From positions 62,001 through 126,000 of the forward strand of contig NZ_CADFEN010000003.1 in NCBI RefSeq assembly GCF_902833145.1: 64,000 bases of DNA. Direction: 5' to 3'. The notes under the pieces were generated by a model that saw only the letters and a program-made list of their open reading frames with translations, had not been told where the DNA came from and made no database searches. A program made the position numbers and the translations under genes. Shown here piece by piece: positions 9,234 to 17,433 of the stretch (the stretch's first letter is position 1; the number at the start of each line of letters is the position of its first letter). The stretch is from Burkholderia sp. BCC0506. Lineage in GTDB: Bacteria; Pseudomonadota; Gammaproteobacteria; Burkholderiales; Burkholderiaceae.

Positions 9234-10163
9234 ATGAGCTGGAACGTTCGCATCGGTATCAACCCCCTGTCGTGGATGAACGACGACCTGCCGTCGCTCG
9301 GCGGCGAGACGCCGCTCGAAACGGCGCTGAAGGAAGGCGCCGAGATCGGCTATGCGGGCTTCGAGCTCGGCAACAAGTTTCCGAAAACGGGCCCCGAACT
9401 GAAGGCGAAGCTCGCCGAATTCGGGCTCGTCTGCGTATCCGGCTGGTATTCGGGCTTCCTCGCGGAGCTCGCGCCGGGCATGAGCGACGCCGATGCCGTC
9501 GCGGCCGAGATCGAGCGCTGCCGCGCGCACATGACGAAGCTGCAGTTCAACGACGTGAAGGTCGTCGTGTACGGCGAATGCGCGGGCACGATCCAGGGCA
9601 GCATCGACACGCCGGTCGCGAAGCGGCCGCGTTTCGTCGACGACGAAGCGTGGCGGCGCTATGCGGCGCGCCTCGACGCGTTCGGCGCGCACCTGCTCGA
9701 CACGTATGGCATCAAGCTCGCCTACCATCACCACATGGGCGCGTACGTCGAGTCGCCGGACGACGTCGACCGCCTGATGGCGCTGACCGATCCGGCCAAG
9801 GTGTTCCTGCTGTTCGACACCGGCCATGCGTATTTCGGCGGCGCGGCCGACCCGGTCGCGCTCTTGAAGAAGCACGTGTCGCGCGTCGCGCACGTGCATT
9901 GCAAGGACGTGCGGCCGCAGGTCGTGAGCCAGGCGCGCAACGACGGCTGGAGCTTCCTGAACGGCGTGATCAACGGCACCTTCACGGTGCCGGGCGACGG
10001 CGCGCTCGACTACGACGCGACGCTGCGCACGCTGAAGGACGCCGGCTACGAAGGCTGGCTCGTCGTCGAGGCCGAGCAGGATCCGGCCGTCGCGCCGAGC
10101 TATCAGTATGCGAAGAAGGGCTACGACTCGCTGCGTGCGATCGTCGACCGGTTGAGCGCGTGA
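9234..10163 (+). CDS. iolE: Inosose dehydratase (2-keto-myo-inositol dehydratase)
   Basis: This 309-residue TIM-barrel protein begins MSWNVRIGINPLSWMNDDLP, a typical IolE N-terminus. The barrel carries probable metal ligands in ELGNKFPK, AYHHHMGAYVES, LLFDTGHAYFGG, HVHCKDVR and VVEAEQDP. It dehydrates scyllo-inosose to the trihydroxycyclohexanedione used by IolD. ATG at 9234 follows an AAGGA motif; an open frame extends 123 bp upstream into iolD but lacks a good start. It lies 61 bp after iolD and 56 bp before iolB. Confidence 0.93.
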   Translation: MSWNVRIGINPLSWMNDDLPSLGGETPLETALKEGAEIGYAGFELGNKFPKTGPELKAKLAEFGLVCVSGWYSGFLAELAPGMSDADAVAAEIERCRAHMTKLQFNDVKVVVYGECAGTIQGSIDTPVAKRPRFVDDEAWRRYAARLDAFGAHLLDTYGIKLAYHHHMGAYVESPDDVDRLMALTDPAKVFLLFDTGHAYFGGAADPVALLKKHVSRVAHVHCKDVRPQVVSQARNDGWSFLNGVINGTFTVPGDGALDYDATLRTLKDAGYEGWLVVEAEQDPAVAPSYQYAKKGYDSLRAIVDRLSA

Positions 10164-10219
10164 GCTCACGCGAAGGCGCCCGAGCGTTCGCGTCCTACCC
10201 CATTGCGGAGACCCACTTC

Positions 10220-11038
10220 ATGACGATTTCTCCCCTGCTGGTCAAGGCGTCCGCCGACCGCGAAATCTGCAACGTCACGCCCGAGTCCGCCGGCTGGAAG
10301 CACGTCGGCTTTCGCGCGCTGCGCCTGAAGGCCGGCGACTCGGAAACGGTCGACACCGGTACGCGCGAGCTGTGCGTCGTCGTGTTGACGGGCACGGTGC
10401 GCGCGGAAGTCGACGGCGAAACCTACGATGCGCTCGGCAAGCGCGACAGCGTGTTCGAAGACGTGTCGCCGGACGCGCTGTACGTGCCGGGCGGCAAGAG
10501 CGTCACGCTGGCCGCGACGCGCGATGCGGAAATCGCGCTGTGCACCGCGCCGTACGCGAGCGGCGACAAGCGCGTGCAGCGCCTCGATGGCGAGCGGATG
10601 CGCCGTTCGGTGCGCGGGCAAGGCACCAACACGCGCTACGTATGCGACATCCTGATGGGCGACAACCCGGCCGCCGACCGGCTGCTCGTCGTCGAAGTCG
10701 TCACGCCGGCCAGCCATTCGAGCAGCTATCCGCCGCACAAGCACGACCGCGACGCGGCGCCCGACGAAACCTCGCTCGAGGAAACCTACTATCACCGGAT
10801 CGATCCGCCGCAGGGTTTCGCGTTCCAGCGCGTGTACACCGACGACCGCAGCCTCGACGAGGCATGCGCGGTCGAGAACCACGACGTCGTGATGGTGCCG
10901 CGCGGCTATCACCCGGTCGTCGCGCCTCACGGCTACAACCTGTACTACCTGAACGTGATGGCGGGCCCCAGCCGCGCGTGGGCGTTCAAGAACGATCCCG
11001 CGCACGAGTGGATGCTCGATGCGCCGCCTGAACGTTGA
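10220..11038 (+). CDS. iolB: 5-deoxy-glucuronate isomerase
   Basis: This 272-residue member of the KduI/IolB cupin family converts 5-deoxyglucuronate to 2-deoxy-5-keto-gluconate. The metal-binding region is visible as SYPPHKHDRD followed by EETYYHRIDPPQGF. A further conserved histidine lies in PRGYHPVVAPHGYNLYYLNVM. The protein has the bicupin layout and usual length. ATG at 10220 is preceded by GCGGAG. It is the last gene of the visible iolCDEB operon and is followed by a strong GC-rich palindrome. iolA, needed for the last pathway step, is not in the window. Confidence 0.93.
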   Translation: MTISPLLVKASADREICNVTPESAGWKHVGFRALRLKAGDSETVDTGTRELCVVVLTGTVRAEVDGETYDALGKRDSVFEDVSPDALYVPGGKSVTLAATRDAEIALCTAPYASGDKRVQRLDGERMRRSVRGQGTNTRYVCDILMGDNPAADRLLVVEVVTPASHSSSYPPHKHDRDAAPDETSLEETYYHRIDPPQGFAFQRVYTDDRSLDEACAVENHDVVMVPRGYHPVVAPHGYNLYYLNVMAGPSRAWAFKNDPAHEWMLDAPPER

Positions 11039-11085
11039 GCTGCCGAAGTACCGCAGCGCCGACGCACTGAAGCACTGAACGGAAG

Positions 11086-11105
11086 ACGGGCCCGCGCGGG
11101 CCCGT
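11086..11105 (+). terminator. Terminator-like palindrome after iolB
   Basis: A perfect 20-bp GC palindrome (ACGGGCCC at its left end, GGGCCCGT at its right) lies 48 bp after the iolB stop. No U-tract follows, so it may act as a 3' stabiliser or partial terminator rather than a classical intrinsic terminator. Confidence 0.45.
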
Positions 11106-11159
11106 GACGATGCGACGCCCGGCACGCGCCTGCGGAGCCGGCAACGCTACGGAGCCGCC

Positions 11160-11654
11160 ATGGTGACGCCCCTCTTTCGCCTCGAACCCGACGCCGTCGA
11201 CGACGACGCGTCGAACCCCGCGCTGCCGCACTTCAATGCGGCCGTCGCTCGCCGGATCGGAGAAATCGCGGTCAACCTCGCGTCGCGGCGCGGGCTGCCG
11301 ATCGCGGTCGGCATCGTCGGCGAGCAGGCGCCGCTGTTCTATTGCGCGCTCGACGGCAGCGACGCGCACGACAGCGACGCGATCCGCCGCCGGCAGAACA
11401 CGGTGCTGCGTTTCGGCCAGAGTTCGCTCGCGGTCGGCGCGCGCTTTCGCCGTGCCGGCTGGTCGCTGCGCTCGCAGGGCCTGTCGGACGACGACTACGC
11501 GCTCGACGGCGGCGGCGTGCCGTTGCGAATCGCCGGCGGTGCGATCGTCGGCGCGATGACGATCGCGGGGCTCGGCTCCGAAGACAATCACGCGCTCGTC
11601 GTCGAATGCTTGCGGTGGCACGTCGGCGCGACCGCGCTGGCGATGAGCGCATAG
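11160..11654 (+). CDS. UPF0303 / GlcG-HbpS-like small protein
   Basis: This 164-residue protein resembles the UPF0303 (DUF336-like, GlcG/HbpS fold) family, often named 'heme-degrading domain protein'. Visible features are the LASRRGLPIAVGIVGEQAPLFY strand region near residue 40 and a glycine-rich GGAIVGAMTIAGLGSEDNHALV segment near residue 125, both typical of the fold. No signal peptide or membrane segment is present. ATG at 11160 has CTACGGAG upstream. It is on the same strand as iolB but separated by the palindrome, so it is probably an independent unit. The biochemical role of the family is unsettled, and I would not assign haem degradation from sequence. Confidence 0.7.
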   Translation: MVTPLFRLEPDAVDDDASNPALPHFNAAVARRIGEIAVNLASRRGLPIAVGIVGEQAPLFYCALDGSDAHDSDAIRRRQNTVLRFGQSSLAVGARFRRAGWSLRSQGLSDDDYALDGGGVPLRIAGGAIVGAMTIAGLGSEDNHALVVECLRWHVGATALAMSA

Positions 11655-11656
11655 CG

Positions 11657-11682
11657 GCGCGAACGGCCCGCACCGTTCGCGC
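11657..11682. terminator. Hairpin between convergent genes
   Basis: A 10-bp perfect stem (GCGCGAACGG / CCGTTCGCGC) with a six-base loop sits in the 48-bp gap between the UPF0303 gene and the SDR gene, which face each other. Position and symmetry suggest a shared terminator. There is no T-run on either side. Confidence 0.5.
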
Positions 11683-11702
11683 GGTACGTACGGCAATTCC
11701 GC

Positions 11703-12449
11703 TCAGTTCAACCCGCCGCTCACGACGAGGTGCTCGCCGGTCATCCAGCGCGCATCGTCGGATGCGAGGAACACGGCGACCGATGCGATGTCGTTCGGCT
11801 CGCCGAGGCGGCCCAGCGGCGTCTGGCCGAGCACCTGCGCCTCCAGATCGGAGCCGATGATGCCCGCGCTGTGCGTGCCCTCGGTCACGATCATCCCCGG
11901 GTTGATCGCGTTCACGCGGATCTTGCGTGGGCCGAGTTCGAGCGCGAGCACGCCGGTGATCGCGTCGACCGCGCCCTTCGTGCCGCTGTACACGGCGCTG
12001 GCCGGCGGCGTGATGCTCGTCACGACCGAGCTGATGTTGATGATGCTCGCGCCTTCGCCGAGATGCTTGACCGCCGCCTGCGTGGTCAGCAGCACGCCGA
12101 ACACGTTCGTGTCGAACTGCCGGCGATAGTGCTCTTCGGTGATCGCTTCGATCGGCGCGAATTCGTACACGCCGGAGTTGTTGACCAGCACGTCGAGACG
12201 GCCATACGTTTCGATGGCGGTATCGACGAGGCGTTGCGCATCGGCGGCCTTCGACACGTCGCCGCCGACCGCGACCGCGCGGCCGCCCGCTTCGGTGATC
12301 GCGCCGACGACCGCGTCCGCGCCCGCCTTGCTGCTCGCGTAGTTGACGACGACCGACGCACCTTCGTCGGCCAGTGCCTTCGCGATGGCCGCGCCGATGC
12401 CCTTCGATGCGCCCGTGACGATCGCGACCTTGCCTGCCAGCTTGCTCAT
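11703..12449 (-). CDS. Short-chain dehydrogenase/reductase (classical SDR)
   Basis: This 248-residue protein carries the classical SDR motifs: the cofactor site TGASKGIG at residues 12-19, NNSG near residue 90, catalytic Ser141 in NISS, and Tyr154/Lys158 in YSGTK. The cofactor pocket with NYASSK near residue 36 suggests NADP(H), though this is not certain. It resembles 3-oxoacyl-ACP reductase/glucose dehydrogenase-like SDRs, a group in which substrate cannot be predicted. ATG at 12449 has GAGGAATGA upstream; the longer open frame upstream is not supported. It is monocistronic by position: the livF gene ends 192 bp upstream and the convergent neighbour is on the other strand. Confidence 0.85.
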   Translation of the reverse strand: MSKLAGKVAIVTGASKGIGAAIAKALADEGASVVVNYASSKAGADAVVGAITEAGGRAVAVGGDVSKAADAQRLVDTAIETYGRLDVLVNNSGVYEFAPIEAITEEHYRRQFDTNVFGVLLTTQAAVKHLGEGASIINISSVVTSITPPASAVYSGTKGAVDAITGVLALELGPRKIRVNAINPGMIVTEGTHSAGIIGSDLEAQVLGQTPLGRLGEPNDIASVAVFLASDDARWMTGEHLVVSGGLN

Positions 12450-12641
12450 GATTTCATTCCTCAGTCCGAAGACGTTCGATGGATGGCGCCGGTTGCCGCG
12501 ACGATGCGTGGCGGCGTTGCCGCGTTGCCGCGTTGCGATGGCGACCGGCCTGACTGGCAATGTACGGTGCGGCACCGCAGCGATAAAGCGGCTCGACACG
12601 AATTGACTGGCGGCGTTTGCCGAACAATCGAGCGGACTTCG

Positions 12642-13346
12642 TCAGCCGGCGCTCAGCCATGCATGGGCGACCTCGCCGTCCAGCCCGTCGAGCGCGCCGT
12701 CGTAGACGATCCGTCCCCGCCCCATCACCGCCACGCGCCGCGCGAGCCGCGGCGCGAGCTGCAACCGCTGCTCGATCAGCACGATCGCGACGCCGTCGGC
12801 CTGCAGCGCGGCGAGGCATGCGCCGACGTCGTCGACCGCGAGCAGCGCGAGCCCTTCGGCCGGTTCGTCGACGATCAGCACGCGCGGGCGACCGGCGAGC
12901 GCGCGCACCAGCGCGAGCACCTGCTGCTCGCCGCCCGACAGCCGCCCGGCTTTCACGTCCGCGCGCGCGGCCAGCAGCGGAAAACGCACGAACAGGCGAT
13001 CGAGCGCCGCCCGTTCGGCGGCGCCGCTCGTGCCGCGCAAACCGAGCCGCAGGTTGTCGCGCACGGTCAGCAGCGGGAATACGTCGCGGCTTTCAGCCAC
13101 GTAAGCGACGCCGCGCCGCGCGATCTCGAACGTGCGCGCCCCCGCGCATTCGGCGCCGGCGATGCGCACCGAGCCGGCCGTACGCACGAGCCCCATCACG
13201 GCCTTCGCGAGCGTCGAGCGCCCCGAGCCGTTGCGGCCGAGCAGCGCGAGCGTCTCGCCCGGCGCGAGCGCGAGATCGACGCCGTCGAGCACGGGTTGCC
13301 TTCCATACCACGCGCGCAGCCCGCGAATGTCGAGCGCCGCGCTCAT
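12642..13346 (-). CDS. livF: Branched-chain amino acid-type ABC transporter ATPase LivF, Walker A Lys replaced by Arg
   Basis: This 234-residue ATPase is the second of two in a HAAT-type importer. The signature LSGGEQQ and Walker B VLIVDEPAEG are intact. The P-loop reads GRNGSGRST (residues 37-45), so the invariant lysine is arginine at position 43; the codon is CGC on the coding strand. The LivG partner keeps a normal GPNGAGKST, so the complex could hydrolyse ATP asymmetrically. The start ATG overlaps the livG stop by 4 bp. It is the last gene of the livHMGF unit. The substrate is not evident, because this family transports amino acids, urea, amides and aromatic acids. Confidence 0.88.
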   Translation of the reverse strand: MSAALDIRGLRAWYGRQPVLDGVDLALAPGETLALLGRNGSGRSTLAKAVMGLVRTAGSVRIAGAECAGARTFEIARRGVAYVAESRDVFPLLTVRDNLRLGLRGTSGAAERAALDRLFVRFPLLAARADVKAGRLSGGEQQVLALVRALAGRPRVLIVDEPAEGLALLAVDDVGACLAALQADGVAIVLIEQRLQLAPRLARRVAVMGRGRIVYDGALDGLDGEVAHAWLSAG

Positions 13347-14095
13347 GCCGCGCCCTCGCCCAGGTACGCGGCGCGCACGCGCGGATCGGCCCGGATCGCG
13401 TCGGGCGCGCCGGTCGCGACGACCGCGCCGCGCACGAGCACCGTGATGCGTTCGGCGAAACCGAACACCGCGTCCATGTCGTGCTCGATCATCAGCACCG
13501 TGCGGCCCTGTGTCGTCGCGCGGATCAGCGCGATCATCCGCGCGGCCTGCGCGCGGCTCATGCCGGCCGTCGGCTCGTCGAGCAAGAGCGTGCGCGCGCC
13601 GCTCGCGAGCGCGATCCCGAGATCGAGCGCGCGCTGCTCCGCATAGCTCAGTTCGCCGGCCGGCGTATCGCGCCGCGCGTCGAGACCGATGTCGTGCAGC
13701 ACGCGCGCGGCCGCGCGATCGATCGACGCCGATTCGCGCAGCCGGTTCCACCAGCGCCGCCGCTCGGCCGGCGCATGCAGCGCCGCGCAGCGCAGATTGT
13801 CGAATACGGTCAGCCGCGCGAACGCGCTCGTCTGCTGGAAGCTGCGGCCGATGCCGAGGCGGCTCGCGGCGACCGGCCCGCGCCCGCGCAACGCGACGCC
13901 GTGCAGCACGACGCGCCCGCGCGTGGGCCGGGTCGCCCCGGCGATCACGCCGAACAGCGTCGACTTGCCCGCGCCGTTCGGCCCGATCAGCGCGTGGCGC
14001 TCGCCGGCCGCGATGCTCAGATCGACGCCGTCGAGCACGGTCTGCGCGCCGAAACGGTGCACGACGCCGTGAAGCGCGATCGCGGTGCCGTTCAT
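13343..14095 (-). CDS. livG: Branched-chain amino acid-type ABC transporter ATPase LivG
   Basis: This 250-residue ABC ATPase has Walker A GPNGAGKST near residue 38, the degenerate signature LSYAEQRALDLG and Walker B LLLDEPTAGM, as usual for LivG. The IEHDMDAVFGFAERITVL segment contains the switch histidine. ATG at 14095 follows AGGAGGGGCG, and the start overlaps the livM stop by 4 bp, indicating translational coupling. It works with LivF on the LivH/LivM membrane pair. Confidence 0.9.
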   Translation of the reverse strand: MNGTAIALHGVVHRFGAQTVLDGVDLSIAAGERHALIGPNGAGKSTLFGVIAGATRPTRGRVVLHGVALRGRGPVAASRLGIGRSFQQTSAFARLTVFDNLRCAALHAPAERRRWWNRLRESASIDRAAARVLHDIGLDARRDTPAGELSYAEQRALDLGIALASGARTLLLDEPTAGMSRAQAARMIALIRATTQGRTVLMIEHDMDAVFGFAERITVLVRGAVVATGAPDAIRADPRVRAAYLGEGAA

Positions 14096-15321
14096 CGCCC
14101 CTCCTCCTGCGTGGCGCCCGCCGCGCCATGCGCGAAGCGCGCGCGCCAGCCCCACAGCAGCGCGCCGATGCCGGCCGCCGAGCATGCGACGGCCCAGCCG
14201 ATCGGCGTATCGGCGTCGATACCCCATGCGCCGAACGCGAAGCCCGTGCCGTCGTCCTGCGCGAAGCGCCACGCGTAGCCGAGCTCGGCCGCGCAGACGA
14301 TCGCGACGCCCCAGAACACGCACGCGCCGACGCCGCACAGCACGCGCCACCGCTCGGCCGCCGGCGCGCCGCGCCGCAGCGCATGCGCGAGCGTCCGCGC
14401 CACGCCCGCGATCCCGCCCGGCGCGGCCACGACGACCGCGACGAACAGCACGCCGAGATACAGCGCCCACGCACGCGACACGCCCGCGACGACGATGCTC
14501 AGCACGGTCAGCACGGCCGCGCCGGCCGCCGGCCCGAAGAACGTGCCGGTGCCGCCGATCACCGCGGCGATCAGCACGGTCGCCGAGCGCGCCATCGATA
14601 CGCTGTCGGGCGTCGCGATTTCGACGTCGATCAGCGTCAGCGTGCCCGCGACGCCCGCGAAGAACGACGCGCAGGTGACCATTGCGAGCCGCACGCGGCG
14701 CGGATCGGTGCCGAGCGCCGCGACCCGCGCCGGGTTGTCGCGCACCGCGTTCGCGAGCCGCGCGAGCGGCGTGCGCGTCAGCGCATGCATCGCCCACGCC
14801 GACACGACGCACCACGCGGCGATCAGCGCATACGCGTGCGCCGGCGCGCCGAAATATCCGTTGCCCCACGGCGCGCCGCCCGCACGATCGATCGGCACGC
14901 CGCCGATGCCGCCGAACCACGCGGGCACGCTCCACGCGGCGGCCGCGACGCATTCGCCGAGCCCGAGCGTGATCATCGCGAATGCGGTGCCGGAACGGCG
15001 TGTCGCCAGCAGCCCGGCGACGAACCCGAAGCCCGCGCCAGCCGCGCCGCCGACGAGCGGCAACAGCGGCAGCGGGCCGCCGATGTGGTTGAACCAGTGC
15101 GCGGCCGCGAATGCGCCGAGGCCAGCAAACGCCGCATGCCCGAACGACAGCAGCCCGGTCGTGCCGAGCTGCAGGTTGTACGACAGCGCGAGCACGACGA
15201 GCGCGGCCGTCTGCGCGAGATAGCCGAGCACCGCGCCGTGCGGCCACAGCCACGCGGGCAGCGCGAAGCACGCGACGAACAGCGCCCAGCGCGCGCATCC
15301 GGCCAGCGTGCGGCTACGCAT
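14092..15321 (-). CDS. livM: Branched-chain amino acid-type ABC transporter permease LivM
   Basis: This 409-residue polytopic membrane protein has the LivM hallmark LSYNLQLGTTGLLSFGHAAFAGLGAF near residue 45 and a second conserved region, AAVIGGTGTFFGPAAGAAVL, near residue 230. It is longer than many LivM proteins, with two or more extra hydrophobic segments after residue 330. ATG at 15321 overlaps the end of livH; a GTG six bases upstream (15327) is equally possible. It forms the heterodimeric channel with LivH. Confidence 0.88.
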   Translation of the reverse strand: MRSRTLAGCARWALFVACFALPAWLWPHGAVLGYLAQTAALVVLALSYNLQLGTTGLLSFGHAAFAGLGAFAAAHWFNHIGGPLPLLPLVGGAAGAGFGFVAGLLATRRSGTAFAMITLGLGECVAAAAWSVPAWFGGIGGVPIDRAGGAPWGNGYFGAPAHAYALIAAWCVVSAWAMHALTRTPLARLANAVRDNPARVAALGTDPRRVRLAMVTCASFFAGVAGTLTLIDVEIATPDSVSMARSATVLIAAVIGGTGTFFGPAAGAAVLTVLSIVVAGVSRAWALYLGVLFVAVVVAAPGGIAGVARTLAHALRRGAPAAERWRVLCGVGACVFWGVAIVCAAELGYAWRFAQDDGTGFAFGAWGIDADTPIGWAVACSAAGIGALLWGWRARFAHGAAGATQEEGR

Positions 15322-16249
15322 CGACACGCTCGCCGAACAATCCGCGCGGCCGCGCGACCAGCACCGCGACGAGCAGCAGGTACGGCACCAGCGGCGCCAG
15401 TTGCGCGATCGACACCGCGGCCACGCTGTCGGGCAGCGCGATGCCCGTCCATTGCGCGAGGTCGCGCAGCGACGTGTCGCTCGCGGCCGCGAAGGTCTGC
15501 GCGAAGCCGACCGCGAGCGACGCGACGAACGCGCCGCCGAGCGAGCCGAGCCCGCCGATCACGACCACCGCGAACACCACCGACCCGACGGTCTCGGCGA
15601 GCGCGGGCTCGATCACCGCGAGCGGCGCGCCGATCACGCCGGCCAGCGCCGCGAGCGCGGTGCCCGCGCCGAACAGCGCCGTCATCACGCGCGGCACGTC
15701 GTAGCCGAGCGCCTCGACGGCCGCGCGATGCGTGAGCGCCGCGCGCACGACGAGCCCGATGCGCGACGTACGCAGCAGCGCGCCGAGCGCGGCCAGCATC
15801 GTCGCGGACATCCCCATCATGAACAGCCGGTAACGCGGCAATGCGAGACCGAACACGCTCGCGGGCGCGCCGTCGAACAGCGGCGGCACGGGCGCCGGCA
15901 GCGGCGCGAGGCCCCACGCGAGTTTCGCGCCCTCGCCGATCAGGTACGCGAGGCCGAAGGTCAGCAGCAGTTCGCTCGTATGGCCGCGCGCCTGCACGCG
16001 GCGCAGCAGCGCGCGCTCGCAGCCGGCGCCGAGCAGCCCGACCGCCAGCGGCGCGAGCACGAGCGCGGGCCAGAAGCCCGCCCAGGCCGCGATGCTGTAG
16101 CCGACATACGCACCGAGCATGTAAAAGCTCGCGTGCGCGAAGTTGAGCACGCCCTGCACGCTGAAGATCAGCGTGAGGCCGGCCGACAGCATGAACAGCA
16201 GCAAGCCGTAGCTGAGGCCGTTGAAGGCCTGGAGCGCGAACGCGTGCAC
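15314..16249 (-). CDS. livH: Branched-chain amino acid-type ABC transporter permease LivH
   Basis: This 311-residue membrane protein begins with GTG (MHAFALQAFNGLSYGLLLFM). The LivH consensus LTLIFSVQGVLNFAHASFYMLGAY is present near residue 25, and FAVVVIGGLGSLGGAFVASLAVG near residue 225. The family is recognised by this pairing with LivM. The GTG start lies 9 bp after the thioesterase stop, and the 3' end overlaps livM. No periplasmic binding protein is encoded beside the cluster, so the ligand is unknown. Confidence 0.88.
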   Translation of the reverse strand: MHAFALQAFNGLSYGLLLFMLSAGLTLIFSVQGVLNFAHASFYMLGAYVGYSIAAWAGFWPALVLAPLAVGLLGAGCERALLRRVQARGHTSELLLTFGLAYLIGEGAKLAWGLAPLPAPVPPLFDGAPASVFGLALPRYRLFMMGMSATMLAALGALLRTSRIGLVVRAALTHRAAVEALGYDVPRVMTALFGAGTALAALAGVIGAPLAVIEPALAETVGSVVFAVVVIGGLGSLGGAFVASLAVGFAQTFAAASDTSLRDLAQWTGIALPDSVAAVSIAQLAPLVPYLLLVAVLVARPRGLFGERVDA

Positions 16250-16258
16250 CGCGTTTCG

Positions 16259-16696
16259 TCAGGCGGCGAGCGGTTCGAGCGCGGCGCGCAGCGCGTCGGG
16301 CAGCGGCACCGGGCGGCGCGTGCCGCGATCGACGTACACGTGCACGAAGTGCCCCTGCGCGGCAGGCGACGCATCGCCCTGGGCGAACAGCCCGACTTCA
16401 TAGCGCACGCTCGACGTGCCGAGCTTCACGACGCGCAGCCCCGCGTCGACCGACTGCGGGAACACGAGCGGCGCGAAATAGTTGCACTGCGTCTCGACGA
16501 CCAGCCCGATCGTCTGCCCGTGCTCGATGTCGAGCACGCCCGCGCGAATCAGGTACGCGTTCACGACGGTGTCGAAGTAGCTGTAGTAGACGACGTTGTT
16601 CACGTGCCCGTAGACGTCGTTGTCCATCCAGCGGGTCGTGATCGGCAGGAAGTGGCGATAGGCGTCGCGCGGACGCGGCTGCGGCTTGTCGGACAT
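16259..16696 (-). CDS. Acyl-CoA thioesterase of the 4-hydroxybenzoyl-CoA thioesterase hot-dog family
   Basis: This 145-residue hot-dog protein has the family's active-site motif in WMDNDVYGHVNNVVYYSYFDT (residues 23-43), where Asp25 is the likely catalytic acid and GHVNN caps the helix. It hydrolyses acyl-CoA thioesters; the chain preference cannot be read. It is first in a tight leftward run with livHMGF (9 bp to livH). That placement suggests, without proving, that the importer handles a compound degraded through CoA esters, such as an aromatic acid. Confidence 0.82.
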   Translation of the reverse strand: MSDKPQPRPRDAYRHFLPITTRWMDNDVYGHVNNVVYYSYFDTVVNAYLIRAGVLDIEHGQTIGLVVETQCNYFAPLVFPQSVDAGLRVVKLGTSSVRYEVGLFAQGDASPAAQGHFVHVYVDRGTRRPVPLPDALRAALEPLAA

Positions 16697-16775
16697 GGCG
16701 ATGGCGCTCAGGACGAGGAAAGCGAAGGGAACGATGGAAACGGCGAGGACAATACCCCGCGGGCCGGCCGGCCCG

Positions 16776-17312
16776 TCACTGCCCCGGCCGGTCGACGAAT
16801 TCGAAATCGAGGCCGCGCGCGCGCATCCAGTCGGCGAGCGCGACGCCCGTGCCGGCGCGCCACGGGCGCAGCAGCGGCGGATCGACGAGCTTGTATTCGA
16901 GCAGTTCCGGCGACAGCGATACCGTGCCCGACGCCCGCACGTGGTACGCGATGATCAGTTCGTTCTTGCGAATGAATTCGTACACGCCGACGAGCGACAC
17001 CTGCTCGGCCTTCAGCGCGGTTTCCTCGAACACCTCGCGGGCGATGCCGTCCTCGGGCGTCTCGCCGTTTTCGAGGAAACCGGTGATCAGCGCGAACATC
17101 CCTTCGGGCCACGCGGCGTTGCGCGCGAGCAGGATCTTGCCGTCGAGTTCGACGATCGCCGCGACGACCGGCAGCGGGTTGTTCCAGTGCACGTAGCCGC
17201 AGGATTCGTCGGGGCAGGCCCGGCGGATGCGGCCGCCCTCATGGTCGGGATCGGCGCGCTCGGTCAGCGTGCTCGCGCAGCGCGGGCAAAAGCGGTAGTC
17301 GGCGGTGGTCAT
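16776..17312 (-). CDS. NUDIX hydrolase with N-terminal zinc ribbon
   Basis: This 178-residue protein starts with a zinc ribbon: CPRC at about residues 8-11 and a second Cys pair in CPDESCG near residue 35. A Nudix box follows (GFLENGETPEDGIAREVFEETAL, near residue 77), with the GX5EX7REVXEE core intact and Ala in place of the usual final Gly. This layout resembles NADH pyrophosphatase-type and ADP-ribose-type NUDIX proteins, which cleave nucleoside diphosphate-linked substrates. ATG at 17312 lies just before the first Cys pair; an upstream in-frame extension is proline-rich and unlikely. It is a separate unit from the thioesterase operon (79 bp gap). Confidence 0.85.
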   Translation of the reverse strand: MTTADYRFCPRCASTLTERADPDHEGGRIRRACPDESCGYVHWNNPLPVVAAIVELDGKILLARNAAWPEGMFALITGFLENGETPEDGIAREVFEETALKAEQVSLVGVYEFIRKNELIIAYHVRASGTVSLSPELLEYKLVDPPLLRPWRAGTGVALADWMRARGLDFEFVDRPGQ

Positions 17313-17433
17313 CGATGGGGATCTGGCGGGCGCCGGACGGCCGTCTGCCGGCTGTCCGCGCACCCGCTCGGCGCGGGAAAGGCTTCATTCTAGCGAGTTT
17401 GCCCGCGCCCGAGACGATCCGGCCCCATCGGCG

